DNA of 64,000 bases, taken from contig NZ_JADQDC010000007.1 of NCBI RefSeq assembly GCF_015694345.1, positions 62,001 through 126,000 of the forward strand, given 5' to 3'. A program made the position numbers and the translations under genes. Of the stretch, positions 35,042 to 42,892 are shown piece after piece; position 1 is the first letter of the stretch, and every line of letters begins with the position of its first letter. The stretch is from Novosphingobium jiangmenense (GTDB lineage: Bacteria; Pseudomonadota; Alphaproteobacteria; Sphingomonadales; Sphingomonadaceae). The notes beneath the pieces were generated by a model that saw nothing but the letters and a program-made list of their open reading frames with translations, was not told the DNA's origin and did not search any database.

Positions 35042-35553
35042 GAGTTTCTCTCCTCCTGTTGCCCCGCGCAGCGGCGGGCTGGCAATCGGATAAATCACTC
35101 AAAATCGGCAGACCAACGGGTTAGTCCTATCACAGTTATCGGCGTGGTCGTTCATCTGGAAGCAATCTGGCAATAAATTCGATCTCAGACAAAGAGCTTG
35201 GAACCACGCTCCCGTTAGCTTGCCGCGATGAGCCGGTTAAACGACGCAAGGGTTCCCCGAAGGGATGATCCAACCTTGAAATCTGCGATGTGGTGAAGTG
35301 AGAAACTGGAGCGGGCGAAGGGATTCGAACCCTCGACCCCAACCTTGGCAAAATGCCGGATTGCATCTGCCGAGACCACTCCAGAGCCCGCTATTGAACT
35401 CTATCCTTCTGAATATAAGCGCAAATATCGAAACGACGCTACGCTAGGACTACCCAATTCCAACCTGTCGTTTCTTCCCGCTCGCTTACATTGTGCGTAC
35501 ATTGCCACGGACTCCGGCTTGTGTAAGCAAAACGTCCGAAAGGACAAGCCGGC
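35042..35553. other. Region between katG and the ICE integrase
   Basis: No gene. The first 260 bp form the katG upstream region; I see no clear OxyR- or Fur-type box. From 35307 a tRNA-Gly fragment marks the ICE boundary, followed by about 200 bp of element DNA that includes a complement of the acceptor stem at 35386-35392 (GCCCGCT), perhaps an integrase-binding repeat, and the integrase promoter. Confidence 0.55.
35307..35351 (-). other. 3' half of tRNA-Gly(GCC), ICE attachment-site remnant
   Basis: Read on the minus strand this is the anticodon loop to CCA end of tRNA-Gly: TTGCCAA (anticodon GCC), variable region TTGGGGTC, T-arm GAGGGTTCGAATCCC and acceptor strand CGCCCGC-TCCA. The 5' half required to pair with it is absent: the sequence beyond 35351 does not make the anticodon or D stems. 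This is what a tyrosine integrase leaves at the host side when it inserts within the anticodon region, the restored tRNA being at the other end. The far end is not in the window. Confidence 0.65.
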
Positions 35554-36813
35554 ATGGGCAAGCTCACCAAGACAGCAATCGACGCGCTCGCGATCCCTGC
35601 GAAGGGACAGGCGTTCCTGTGGGATTCGGAGCTGCGCGGATTTGGCGTCCGCGTCATCCCGTCAGGCCTCAAGGCATTCGTGCTTCAATACCGGAACGAG
35701 GAAGGGCGCAGCCGCAGGATCGTGATCGGTCGCTATGGCGTCCTCACCGTCGAACAAGCGCGCAAGCAGGCGATCTTGAAGTTGGCAGCGGTCGTCGGCG
35801 GTGCCGACCCGGCCGAGGAGCGAGCGCAGTCCAGGGCAGCCATCACGATCCGGGAAGTCTGCAATTGGTATCTCGAGAACGCCGAAGCCGGGATGATCCT
35901 CGGCCGCAAGCACAGGCCGATCAAGGCTTCTACGCTGGCCATGGATCGCAGCCGGATCGAGACGCATATCGTGCCTTTGATCGGCACTCGGCAAGTCCGC
36001 GCCTTGCGCATCGCCGACATCGAAAAGATGCAAATGGACATCGTTGCTGGAAAGACGGCCAAACCCCGGAAGGAAGGTGGGCGCGGTGGCAAGGCTGCGG
36101 GTGGGCCGGGCGTTGCCGGACGCGCCGTCTCGACGCTGCAAAGCCTCCTTTCCCATGCGCTTCGCTATGACATCGTCGAGAACAATCCCGCAGCGGGCGT
36201 TCGCAAGATCGCCGGCAAGCCCCGCACGCGCCGGCTCAATGCAACTGAGATCCGTGGCCTCGGCGAAGCAATGGAAATCGCCGAACGGAACGGAGAAAAT
36301 CCGACTGGCCTCGCCGCAGTCCGAGCGCTGCTGCTCACCGGCTACCGCATTTCCGAGGTCATCGGCATGGAACGGAGTTGGCTCCACGCTGACCGCGGAT
36401 ATGTCCACTTCCCCGACACCAAGACCGATGGGCAAGTGCGCCCGATCGGCCAGGCAGCGATCCAGTTGCTCGAATCCCTGCCAAAGAAGCGCGGACTGTC
36501 GCTGTTCTTCCCGTCGGACTTTGTAGACCGGCCCTACTCGGGCGTTCCTGAAACCCTGCGCGCCTTGTGCGCAATCGCAGGGATCAAGGGCGTCACGCCG
36601 CATGTGCTCCGCCATACCTTCGGCAGTGTCGCGGGCGACATGGGCTTTTCGGAGCTGACCATCAAGGCGCTGCTCGGTCATGGCGCGCGGGGCTCAACCC
36701 AGAACTATGTCCACATCGACGAAGCCTTACGGCTCGCGGTCGAGCGAGTTTCGACCAAGATCGAAAACCTCCTCAACGGGCGCGAGTCCACCATTCTCCG
36801 GCTCGCCGCTTAG
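35554..36813 (+). CDS. Tyrosine recombinase/integrase of the ICE
   Basis: 419 residues. N-terminal DUF4102 arm-binding domain (MGKLTKTAIDALAIPAKGQ ... LWDSELRGFGVRV), a core-binding domain (about 105-230) with a glycine-rich insert (GGRGGKAAGGPG), and a catalytic domain with Arg in LTGYRISEVIG (about 263), His-x-x-Arg in PHVLRHTFGS (about 349-352), LLGHGARGSTQ and the nucleophile Tyr in QNYVHID (about 384). It is distinct from the integrase of the tRNA-Gln element. It reads into the element from the tRNA-Gly remnant, the standard arrangement for ICE integration modules. Confidence 0.92.
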   Translation: MGKLTKTAIDALAIPAKGQAFLWDSELRGFGVRVIPSGLKAFVLQYRNEEGRSRRIVIGRYGVLTVEQARKQAILKLAAVVGGADPAEERAQSRAAITIREVCNWYLENAEAGMILGRKHRPIKASTLAMDRSRIETHIVPLIGTRQVRALRIADIEKMQMDIVAGKTAKPRKEGGRGGKAAGGPGVAGRAVSTLQSLLSHALRYDIVENNPAAGVRKIAGKPRTRRLNATEIRGLGEAMEIAERNGENPTGLAAVRALLLTGYRISEVIGMERSWLHADRGYVHFPDTKTDGQVRPIGQAAIQLLESLPKKRGLSLFFPSDFVDRPYSGVPETLRALCAIAGIKGVTPHVLRHTFGSVAGDMGFSELTIKALLGHGARGSTQNYVHIDEALRLAVERVSTKIENLLNGRESTILRLAA

Positions 36814-36869
36814 CCGGCAACCCTCGGTATTCTCCGCATTAGGCGAGAACAAAATCAGACTCGACAAAC

Positions 36870-36896
36870 GAACAACACAATTATATTGTTGTGTTC
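36870..36896. promoter_or_regulatory. Operator-like palindrome in front of the defence-like operon
   Basis: GAACAACACAAT and ATTGTTGTGTTC are two 12-bp arms around a TAT centre, 10 of 12 positions complementary; the arm ends exactly at the ATG of the next gene. The likeliest ligand is the HTH domain of the ImmA/IrrE protein encoded two codon overlaps downstream, i.e. autorepression. Confidence 0.55.
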
Positions 36897-37364
36897 ATGA
36901 TACCGGACTTGATCGAGCTGGGCTCGCCTTGCCCTTGGGCCGTGCTGCCGCCAGGCATTCACGACACGACCCTTGCTGAGGTCGAGGCGCGCTTCGCGAC
37001 GACACCGCACCGCAAGTGGCTGTTCGATGGCTTTGTCCGCATGGCCCAGGCTCTTGCCTCCGCCGGTTGTAGCTACGTCTATCTGGACGGGAGCTTCGTA
37101 ACCGCGAAACCCCACCCCGGCGACTATGACGGCTGCTGGGAGCATGTCGGGGTGGATCCGGCCAAGCTCGATCCGGTCCTTCTCGATTTCGACAACAAAC
37201 GCGCAGCGCAAAAAGCAAAATACCTCGGCGAGATGTTTATTGCCGGGATGCCCAATGGTCCGAGCGGCCCATTCCTCGACTTCTTCCAGGTCGAGAAATC
37301 GTCAGGCCAGCCCAAGGGTATTCTCCGCATCCCGCTCGCGCCGCTGAAAGGAGCGACGCCATGA
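36897..37364 (+). CDS. DUF6932-like nucleotidyltransferase-fold protein
   Basis: 155 residues from ATG 36897. The core has the nucleotidyltransferase pattern G-S-F/D-x-D: YLDGSFVTAKPHPGDYDGCWE, followed by a conserved acidic patch (LLDFDNKRAAQKAKYLGEMFIAG) seen in the DUF6932 family. Such proteins are found beside toxin-antitoxin and defence genes and may transfer a nucleotide to another protein or RNA. Its stop overlaps the next start as ATGA, so it is translated with the HTH-protease gene. The catalytic role is inferred; the family has no proven substrate that I know of. Confidence 0.6.
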   Translation: MIPDLIELGSPCPWAVLPPGIHDTTLAEVEARFATTPHRKWLFDGFVRMAQALASAGCSYVYLDGSFVTAKPHPGDYDGCWEHVGVDPAKLDPVLLDFDNKRAAQKAKYLGEMFIAGMPNGPSGPFLDFFQVEKSSGQPKGILRIPLAPLKGATP

Positions 37365-38626
37365 TCACCAATGAAAAGCAGTACAGGTCAACCAAGGCTT
37401 CGATTGAGAAGCTGGAAGGCGCCGTTGCCGCCCTGGAAGCCCCCACTGACAATTTCCCGGAAGTGTTCGCCAAGGCGCAACGCTCGGCTCTTCGCAGCCA
37501 GATCGACGAACTGGCGGAAGAGGTCCGGTTCTACGAAGACCTGCGCGCCGGCAAGATCTCTGCCTTCTCGGCCGAGAGCCTCCATGACCTTCCAGACATC
37601 CTCATCCAGGCGCGCATCGCGCGTGGCATGAGCCAGAAGGACCTAGGCGACTTCCTTGGCGTCGCCGAGCAGCAGATCCAGCGCTACGAATCCGACCGCT
37701 ACCGCATGGCGAGCCTCGACCGCTTGACTGAGGTGGCCGATGCCCTGAACGTGCGCATCGTCGAGCGTGCCCAACTGGTCGGAAGCCCGAAACTCGATAG
37801 CGTCGATCCGAATGTCTGGCAGGCCTTTCCGCTCGCTGAAATGTACAAGCGTGGATGGTTCGAGGATTTCTCAGGGACGCTCTCGCAGGCGAAGAAGGCC
37901 GCAGGCGATCTGATCCCGGCGTTCTTGCACGGCGCGCATTCGCAGTTTGTGCCGATGGCATTGCACCGCAAGTCGGTGCGTTCCAGCGGGCAAGTGCATG
38001 AGGCCGCCATTGCCGCGTGGGAAGCGCGCGTTCGAACCCTTGCGGATCGCAATCCGCCCGAACGGGCATTCGACCGAGATCGACTCACTACCGATTGGGT
38101 ACGCGGCTTGGTTGCTCTCAGCCTCGACGACAACGGCCCGCGTATCGCGGCCGATTATCTGCGCGACGCGGGCATATCACTTGTGATCGAACGTCACCTG
38201 CCGGGCACACTGCTCGACGGTGCCGCGCTGGCATCGGCCGATCATCATGCGATTGTCGCGATGACGCTGCGCCACGACCGGCTCGACAACTTCTGGTTCA
38301 CGCTCCTCCACGAGATCGGACATCTCAAGCTACACATCAGGTTGGGCGAGTACGCGGCGATCTTTGACGACAATGATTCGCCGGCCGCCGACAAGGTTGA
38401 GCAGGATGCCGACTATTTCGCTCAGGAAGCGCTGATCCCGGAAGCGAGCTGGAACCTCGCGGTGTCGCGGTTCACCCGGAACGACAAGTCGGTAATGGCC
38501 GATGCCAAGCGCTTTGGTGTTTCTCCCTCGGTAATCGCGGGTCGGATCCGGCGAGATGCGAATGACTACACCCTGTTTCGCACGCTTGTGGGCAACGGCG
38601 AAGTACGCCGCCAATTCGAACTTTGA
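37361..38626 (+). CDS. HTH (XRE) - ImmA/IrrE metalloprotease fusion
   Basis: 421 residues. A coiled N-terminal part (KLEGAVAALEAPT, LRSQIDELAEEVRFYEDL) precedes an XRE helix-turn-helix (ILIQARIARGMSQKDLGDFLG then VAEQQIQRYESDRY, about residues 86-115), a linker, and a zinc protease domain with the catalytic motif HEIGHLKLH near residue 316 and the C-terminal Glu region (KVEQDADYFAQEALIPE). ImmA/IrrE proteins cleave repressors in ICEs and phages and some activate defence or stress responses. Being joined to an HTH, this one could both repress and derepress its operon. Overlaps by ATGA with the preceding gene and by 4 bp reading into the next. Confidence 0.85.
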   Translation: MITNEKQYRSTKASIEKLEGAVAALEAPTDNFPEVFAKAQRSALRSQIDELAEEVRFYEDLRAGKISAFSAESLHDLPDILIQARIARGMSQKDLGDFLGVAEQQIQRYESDRYRMASLDRLTEVADALNVRIVERAQLVGSPKLDSVDPNVWQAFPLAEMYKRGWFEDFSGTLSQAKKAAGDLIPAFLHGAHSQFVPMALHRKSVRSSGQVHEAAIAAWEARVRTLADRNPPERAFDRDRLTTDWVRGLVALSLDDNGPRIAADYLRDAGISLVIERHLPGTLLDGAALASADHHAIVAMTLRHDRLDNFWFTLLHEIGHLKLHIRLGEYAAIFDDNDSPAADKVEQDADYFAQEALIPEASWNLAVSRFTRNDKSVMADAKRFGVSPSVIAGRIRRDANDYTLFRTLVGNGEVRRQFEL

Positions 38627-38637
38627 GGGGCGACGCT

Positions 38638-39723
38638 ATGCCGATCACGCACACAGACTACGTTCCGATCCTCAAATGGCGGTTAGGCGAATACCAGGCG
38701 CTCTTGCGCCTGCCCGACGCCGTCAAGGACAGAACCGTTCCTCTTATCGAAATCACCCCCCCAGATTTCGATTTCGACACTTGGACTCCTTCGAAGTCGA
38801 TCGACGATCACCTCGCAAAGTTTGCCGCTCGCTTTCGCGCAAAATGGGGAACGCGCCTTGCGCTGCTCGACTGCGGGCTGCTGGATCCGGCTGAGGTGAT
38901 GCAGGGCGGCAAGCATCCAATGCAATACCTGTGCGAGGAGGCTTTCGCGCGGGGCGCAACGCTTATCCCGGTCATCAGACTCGACAGCAACGCAGCCTAC
39001 CGTTCGGCCGTGAAGGCCGCGAACGCGATGATGCAGACCGGGGTCGTATTGCGTTGTTCTCTCGATGAAGCCTTGGATCCCGCCTTCGACGCCAATGTGG
39101 GTGCAATTCTGCAGCAGCTCGGTGTGATCATTGCCAACTGCGATGTGGTTCTCGATCTCGAAGCCCCAGCCTGGGATCCACAAGAGGTACTGATCAACAT
39201 CGTCACCGCTGCGATCCAGGCATCAAATACTATGGCGACTGCGCGCAGTCTCATTCTTTCGGGCACGTCATTTCCGGCTTCCATGGCAGAGGTCACCGGC
39301 CCAATCCAATTCTGGCCGCGGCGGGAATGGACGTTTTTCAGGGCGCTTTCGACTGCTCTGGGAGAGACTGTCCGCAAACCGACATTTTCTGATTATGCCA
39401 TTGCCGCCAATGGTTACACACAGATGGATATGAGGAAAGTGAAGCCTTCGGCGACGATCCGCTACGCCTGTGACGATGGCTGGATTATTGCCAAGGGCGT
39501 CAACGTGCGTGACAACGGCTTCGGGCAGTATCGGGGATGCAGCGGCACGGTCACAGGTTCAGCCCATTTTCTTGGCTCGGGCTTCTCGCCTGGCAGCGAT
39601 TATATCGAGCAATGCCGAGACGGGATTGCGAGCACCGGGAGCCTGTCCACATGGCGGTGGGTCGGCTCAAACCATCACATCACAAAAGTGGTGGCCGATC
39701 TCGCCACGATGTTCGGGCCTTGA
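38638..39723 (+). CDS. Beta family protein (PF14350-like)
   Basis: 361 residues from ATG 38638 with GAGGGG upstream (TTG 38623, within the previous stop, is an alternative). The start YVPILKWRLGEYQAL and the segment PLIEITPPDFDFDTW are typical of the 'beta protein' family (named after a phage protein); the central region (LALLDCGLL, PVIRLDSNAAYR, VVLRCSLDEALDP, DVVLDLEAP) reads like a TIM-barrel-type alternation of strands and helices. Members are often encoded next to sce7726-type genes, as here. The molecular function is unknown. Its 3' end overlaps by 44 bp the end of the convergent nuclease gene. Confidence 0.7.
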   Translation: MPITHTDYVPILKWRLGEYQALLRLPDAVKDRTVPLIEITPPDFDFDTWTPSKSIDDHLAKFAARFRAKWGTRLALLDCGLLDPAEVMQGGKHPMQYLCEEAFARGATLIPVIRLDSNAAYRSAVKAANAMMQTGVVLRCSLDEALDPAFDANVGAILQQLGVIIANCDVVLDLEAPAWDPQEVLINIVTAAIQASNTMATARSLILSGTSFPASMAEVTGPIQFWPRREWTFFRALSTALGETVRKPTFSDYAIAANGYTQMDMRKVKPSATIRYACDDGWIIAKGVNVRDNGFGQYRGCSGTVTGSAHFLGSGFSPGSDYIEQCRDGIASTGSLSTWRWVGSNHHITKVVADLATMFGP

Positions 39724-40276
39724 GAGTCTCACGAACAGTCTGTGAGAGACGGCGCAGCGGCAACCTATCAACCAACATCTTGTAGAGCATAGCCCGTGGT
39801 GTTCGGAGTTCTCGCTCCGGAACGCCAAGGCCTCGCAAGATCGCCTGCGCCTCAGGGCGCCAGAGCAGGCGCGCCAGAACGAGCGGATCGATGCCCTTAT
39901 TTGCCTTCTCCGCACGCACGCGCCGAAACTTCACGCCCCGGCTTGCGCCACGTTCTGCAACCATGACGCCCCACCAGTCTGGGACAATCGCCATGGCTGG
40001 CTCGAGATGCTTCGGCGCAACGATCAACAAAGCCTTGTCAACGACCTCGCCGTAGGCTGCCACCTGTCGAGGCAGGCGGTCCAGCGTATCGGCCTCTGCC
40101 TTGATTTCGACGCCACGTATGTGGCCGTTGATCACTGCGATATCGATCCGGCAACTGCCGTGATCGAGGCCAAGTTCGTCGATTACGAGGGTGTCGGGAC
40201 AGGCTTGGGCATGCGTCAGCAGCCGCCGATAGGCGGCTTGCCTTACATCACTGTCCCGAAGCGGTCTCGAAGCCAT
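39680..40276 (-). CDS. sce7726 family protein, PD-(D/E)xK nuclease candidate
   Basis: 198 residues from ATG 40276 (TTG 40312 is less likely); LRDSDVRQAAYRRLL is the usual start of sce7726 proteins. The centre carries a nuclease-like motif: ELGLDHGSCRIDIAVINGHI and then GVEIKAEADTL, i.e. Glu, Asp and Glu-x-Lys on successive strands, followed by LPRQVAAYGEVVDK, in which Gln and Tyr are often conserved. The family is usually linked with beta-family or sce7725 proteins and is thought to be a restriction-like nuclease; activity is unproven. Last gene of the leftward operon, 66 bp after the TIGR02391 gene, and tail-to-tail with the beta-family gene. Confidence 0.75.
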   Translation of the reverse strand: MASRPLRDSDVRQAAYRRLLTHAQACPDTLVIDELGLDHGSCRIDIAVINGHIRGVEIKAEADTLDRLPRQVAAYGEVVDKALLIVAPKHLEPAMAIVPDWWGVMVAERGASRGVKFRRVRAEKANKGIDPLVLARLLWRPEAQAILRGLGVPERELRTPRAMLYKMLVDRLPLRRLSQTVRETLKARTSWRDRPPLL

Positions 40277-40342
40277 GTCGAATCGATAGCCGCGGGAATA
40301 GCCCCGGCGCAACGGCCAATCTTACGCTGGGCTTGTCATGTC

Positions 40343-41143
40343 CTATCCGCGCGCCGGCATGTGGCTGGCATCGAGACGACGATGGATCAACGAAACCAAG
40401 GTCAAAAGATCCTGCGCGTCGCCTTTGGACATCGGCCAGTGAATGCGAGGCTCATGCGCTGTCGGGTTGCGGAACATGCCGAAAGTTCCTTTCACGAGAT
40501 TGGCGAAGCCGCGCTGTTCCCCCCTTTCGCTTTCGCTCGAAAGCGGGTTGATCGCGATCATTGGAGGAGTCCCGCACAGGGCGCGACCCACCAGCGTCGC
40601 GCCATCATCGGTCAAGCCCGTTTTCGCACGCATTTTGGCCGCGACGCTCTTCACGGCCTCCTGGACGGCATGGAAATAGTCGTCCGCCACCAGTTCGGCG
40701 CGGCAAAAAACGAGCACATCCGCATGGGCACCTCGCGTTTCAAGGTCGCACCGCAATTCGTTTGCTCGACGCTGGGCTTCGGTCAGTGTCGTTGCGACAG
40801 GGACGGATTCGAGTGCGCCGGCTTCGGTTACGACCAGCCCGGCAAACGCCAGTGCGAAGTTCAATTTTGTCCGCATCGGCTCGAAGCGCTCGGGTTGGCG
40901 AATATAGCGCGCCGGCTTCATGGCATGCCGAATGAAGCCGAGAATCCGTGTGCGATCCCGCCTCTGGTTCTGGCTGTCCGCGAATGCGTTGTAGATTCTC
41001 GTGCGCTTGGTGATCGGTCCAGGATCGGTCATGCCGCACGTGGCAATGAGCAGTTCGATCTCCGCGCCCTTCAAACCGATGTCGGTATCGCCGAGGGCAC
41101 CGGCGATCGCTTCGAGTTCCGCCTGCGAGAACAGCGGCTTCAT
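40343..41143 (-). CDS. TIGR02391 (Ymh-like) family protein with HEPN-type motif
   Basis: 266 residues from ATG 41143, overlapping the previous stop as ATGA. N-terminal helical part (PLFSQAELEAIAGALGDTD), a middle region (RTKLNFALAFAGLVVTEAG), and a C-terminal domain with QEAVKSVAAKMRAKTGL and FRNPTAHEPRIHW. R-N-P-T-A-H (near residues 224-229) is the R-N-x3-H signature of HEPN RNases, and the Ymh family is, from memory, placed in this superfamily. HEPN enzymes are common toxins or RNases in anti-phage systems. The family link is reasonable, the RNase activity is inference. Confidence 0.7.
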   Translation of the reverse strand: MKPLFSQAELEAIAGALGDTDIGLKGAEIELLIATCGMTDPGPITKRTRIYNAFADSQNQRRDRTRILGFIRHAMKPARYIRQPERFEPMRTKLNFALAFAGLVVTEAGALESVPVATTLTEAQRRANELRCDLETRGAHADVLVFCRAELVADDYFHAVQEAVKSVAAKMRAKTGLTDDGATLVGRALCGTPPMIAINPLSSESERGEQRGFANLVKGTFGMFRNPTAHEPRIHWPMSKGDAQDLLTLVSLIHRRLDASHMPARG

Positions 41144-42570
41144 TGCGCGGCCGCCAGGTCGGCGATCGGTTCTTTGGGGCTTGGAGATGCCCAACATGGC
41201 AACTGCCCCAGATCGTCAAGCTCCGCCCTGACCAGGCCATCCAGCACTTCCGGGAACAGGCGTGCCATGGCTCGCCACAGCGGATGGTCCTCCTTGACCT
41301 GAGTGTCGGTCGCCTGGGCTTCCGCAATTATCCGCTTGAGCGAGGGCTTTTCGAGCAAATCCGACAATGCCGTTGCTCGAACGAAGGTCTCGATCAGGCT
41401 GGCGCAGTGTTTGAAATCCGCCCCGCTGAGCTTGCTGTTCAGCATCGACAAAACGGCGCTGTCGCCGGAGAACTTGGTGACATGAAGGATAGGTCGCCCG
41501 GCCTCCGCGCTGTGCGCAATCGAACACAAGATCGCGTAGAGCACTGCAGTATGTGCTCGGGCACGGTGGGACCGCTCTGTCCAAAAATCCCGCTCCCACT
41601 GCCACAGACCGGGAACAGCGGCCTTCATGTCGGCCCAGCCATCTTCATGGTGTTCGCTGTATTCCGGCGAGTTCGGCCGTTCCTTGCCAGCCTTTTTCAT
41701 GGCATCCCACCAACGCGACCGATGCTGCTTGCACCGCTGTTTCAAGGCCTCCGACCGACAGTCCTCCACAAAGGCTGACCGTCCTGCGCCAGTCTGCAAC
41801 TCATCCAGTCCGATCATTCTCGGCACACGCCAGCCGCCAAGACCATCTTCCAGGAAGCACTTCAGGACCAACGTCCCACGCTCGATCGATACCGCCTCTG
41901 TCTCGTCATCGAAAACAAAAGCATTGCCGCGCTGCATGGCGACGACATCATGAAACCCCTGAGGCATAGGGTCTTCAAGTGAATTGAAGATCCATACCAG
42001 GGCGACGCCTTCGGAATCATAATGTACATGGCGGGCCGCGATTTCCGGTGCAAACGGCTTCGACAGCTGCACTTCAAGCGCAAAGCGCCCGACGTCGCTC
42101 AGGTCAGCATAGACATCCGGCCAGCGACCACGTTTGTGGATTTCGGGTCGCAAGTAGGTGTTCACGGCAGTGTGCGTGCAACGCGGATCGGCCTTGACCA
42201 GCTGCTCGATTGTTGAACAGAGTCGGCGGTGCAGCGCGGATTCCTGATGCCCCTGGTATTGAGCCGCTCGAGTGTCATCGGGGCGCAGATTGTTGCCTTC
42301 GTACCAGGGGCACTGCCTGTCCGCTTCCGGGTAGTGCGCGTACATGGGGATGTGTCCGTCCCTGGTCGCTTGCACCCTGATGAAAACGCCACCTTCGCAG
42401 ATCCTGCACCGAGCGAGTGGTTTGGACCGATCCTCGCGTCGCCGCACGTTGATCTGTGATCGCAGGTGACCCCATCCGGCGCGGGGCATGTCCATCAACT
42501 GCTCGATCGGGACCGCACCTCGAGGAAGTTCGAAATCGGCGATCAGGATGGTGCGCTGATGACGGCTCAC
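41140..42570 (-). CDS. DUF6035/CoiA-like protein with a nuclease-like core
   Basis: 476 residues from GTG 42570, 7 bp after the small winged-helix gene; the longer open frame upstream overlaps that gene and is rejected. A zinc-finger-like start (LARCRICEGGVFIR ... AHYPEADRQCPWYEG) is followed by the CoiA-type core: HRRLCSTIEQLVKADPRC, RWPDVYADLSDVGRFALEVQLSK (Asp ... Glu-x-Gln in place of Glu-x-Lys) and VALVWIFN. This matches the competence CoiA/DUF6035 arrangement of a PD-(D/E)xK-like domain. The C-terminal 200 residues are helical. Its stop overlaps the start of the HEPN-type gene. Role in DNA processing or defence is inferred. Confidence 0.6.
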   Translation of the reverse strand: MSRHQRTILIADFELPRGAVPIEQLMDMPRAGWGHLRSQINVRRREDRSKPLARCRICEGGVFIRVQATRDGHIPMYAHYPEADRQCPWYEGNNLRPDDTRAAQYQGHQESALHRRLCSTIEQLVKADPRCTHTAVNTYLRPEIHKRGRWPDVYADLSDVGRFALEVQLSKPFAPEIAARHVHYDSEGVALVWIFNSLEDPMPQGFHDVVAMQRGNAFVFDDETEAVSIERGTLVLKCFLEDGLGGWRVPRMIGLDELQTGAGRSAFVEDCRSEALKQRCKQHRSRWWDAMKKAGKERPNSPEYSEHHEDGWADMKAAVPGLWQWERDFWTERSHRARAHTAVLYAILCSIAHSAEAGRPILHVTKFSGDSAVLSMLNSKLSGADFKHCASLIETFVRATALSDLLEKPSLKRIIAEAQATDTQVKEDHPLWRAMARLFPEVLDGLVRAELDDLGQLPCWASPSPKEPIADLAAAQ

Positions 42571-42577
42571 GACTACG

Positions 42578-42892
42578 TCACTCTGGAAGTTCGGGCTTGG
42601 CAATCCAGTCCAAGGCCTCCAGACCGGATGCGACCTCTCCTCCAAATCGCCGAATTCGGACCACGTGGTAAGTGTCCACCTGCTCCAGTCGAACCAGCCC
42701 ATCCTTTTCAAGGCGATCCAGTAGATCGGCCATGGTGCGGCTCGATGCCGTGAGGCCAATCGTAGCGAGCCATGTCTCCAGAAACCTGCTGTTCGTTCCG
42801 CCTTCTTTGGCAAGCACATCCAGAATCGCCCTGGCCTGAAGACTCGTGCGTATCGTTTCGAGCGATGCGGGAAGATTAGGTCGGCTTGTCAT
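42578..42892 (-). CDS. Small winged-helix protein, first gene of the leftward operon
   Basis: 104 residues from ATG 42892. The pattern TIRTSLQARAILDVLAKEGGTNSR and ATIGLTASSRTMADLLDRLEKDGL followed by VDTYHVVRI reads as a winged helix of the MarR/ArsR-like or phage-type kind, with the recognition helix around S-S-R-T-M-A-D-L-L-D-R-L. It would be a DNA-binding regulator of the operon, or the DNA-recognition subunit of the putative defence complex. It is followed 7 bp later by the DUF6035-like gene. No specific family is recognised. Confidence 0.6.
   Translation of the reverse strand: MTSRPNLPASLETIRTSLQARAILDVLAKEGGTNSRFLETWLATIGLTASSRTMADLLDRLEKDGLVRLEQVDTYHVVRIRRFGGEVASGLEALDWIAKPELPE

Noticed and set aside
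33782..35176. 464-codon plus-strand frame opposite katG
   Set aside because: Antisense to a catalase-peroxidase with all catalytic motifs; His/Arg/Val composition of a shadow frame.
35307..35392. A complete 85-nt tRNA on the minus strand
   Set aside because: Acceptor halves can pair over 6 bp, but no anticodon stem with U33 and no D-stem can be formed; only the 3' half matches tRNA-Gly. Treated as an attachment-site remnant.
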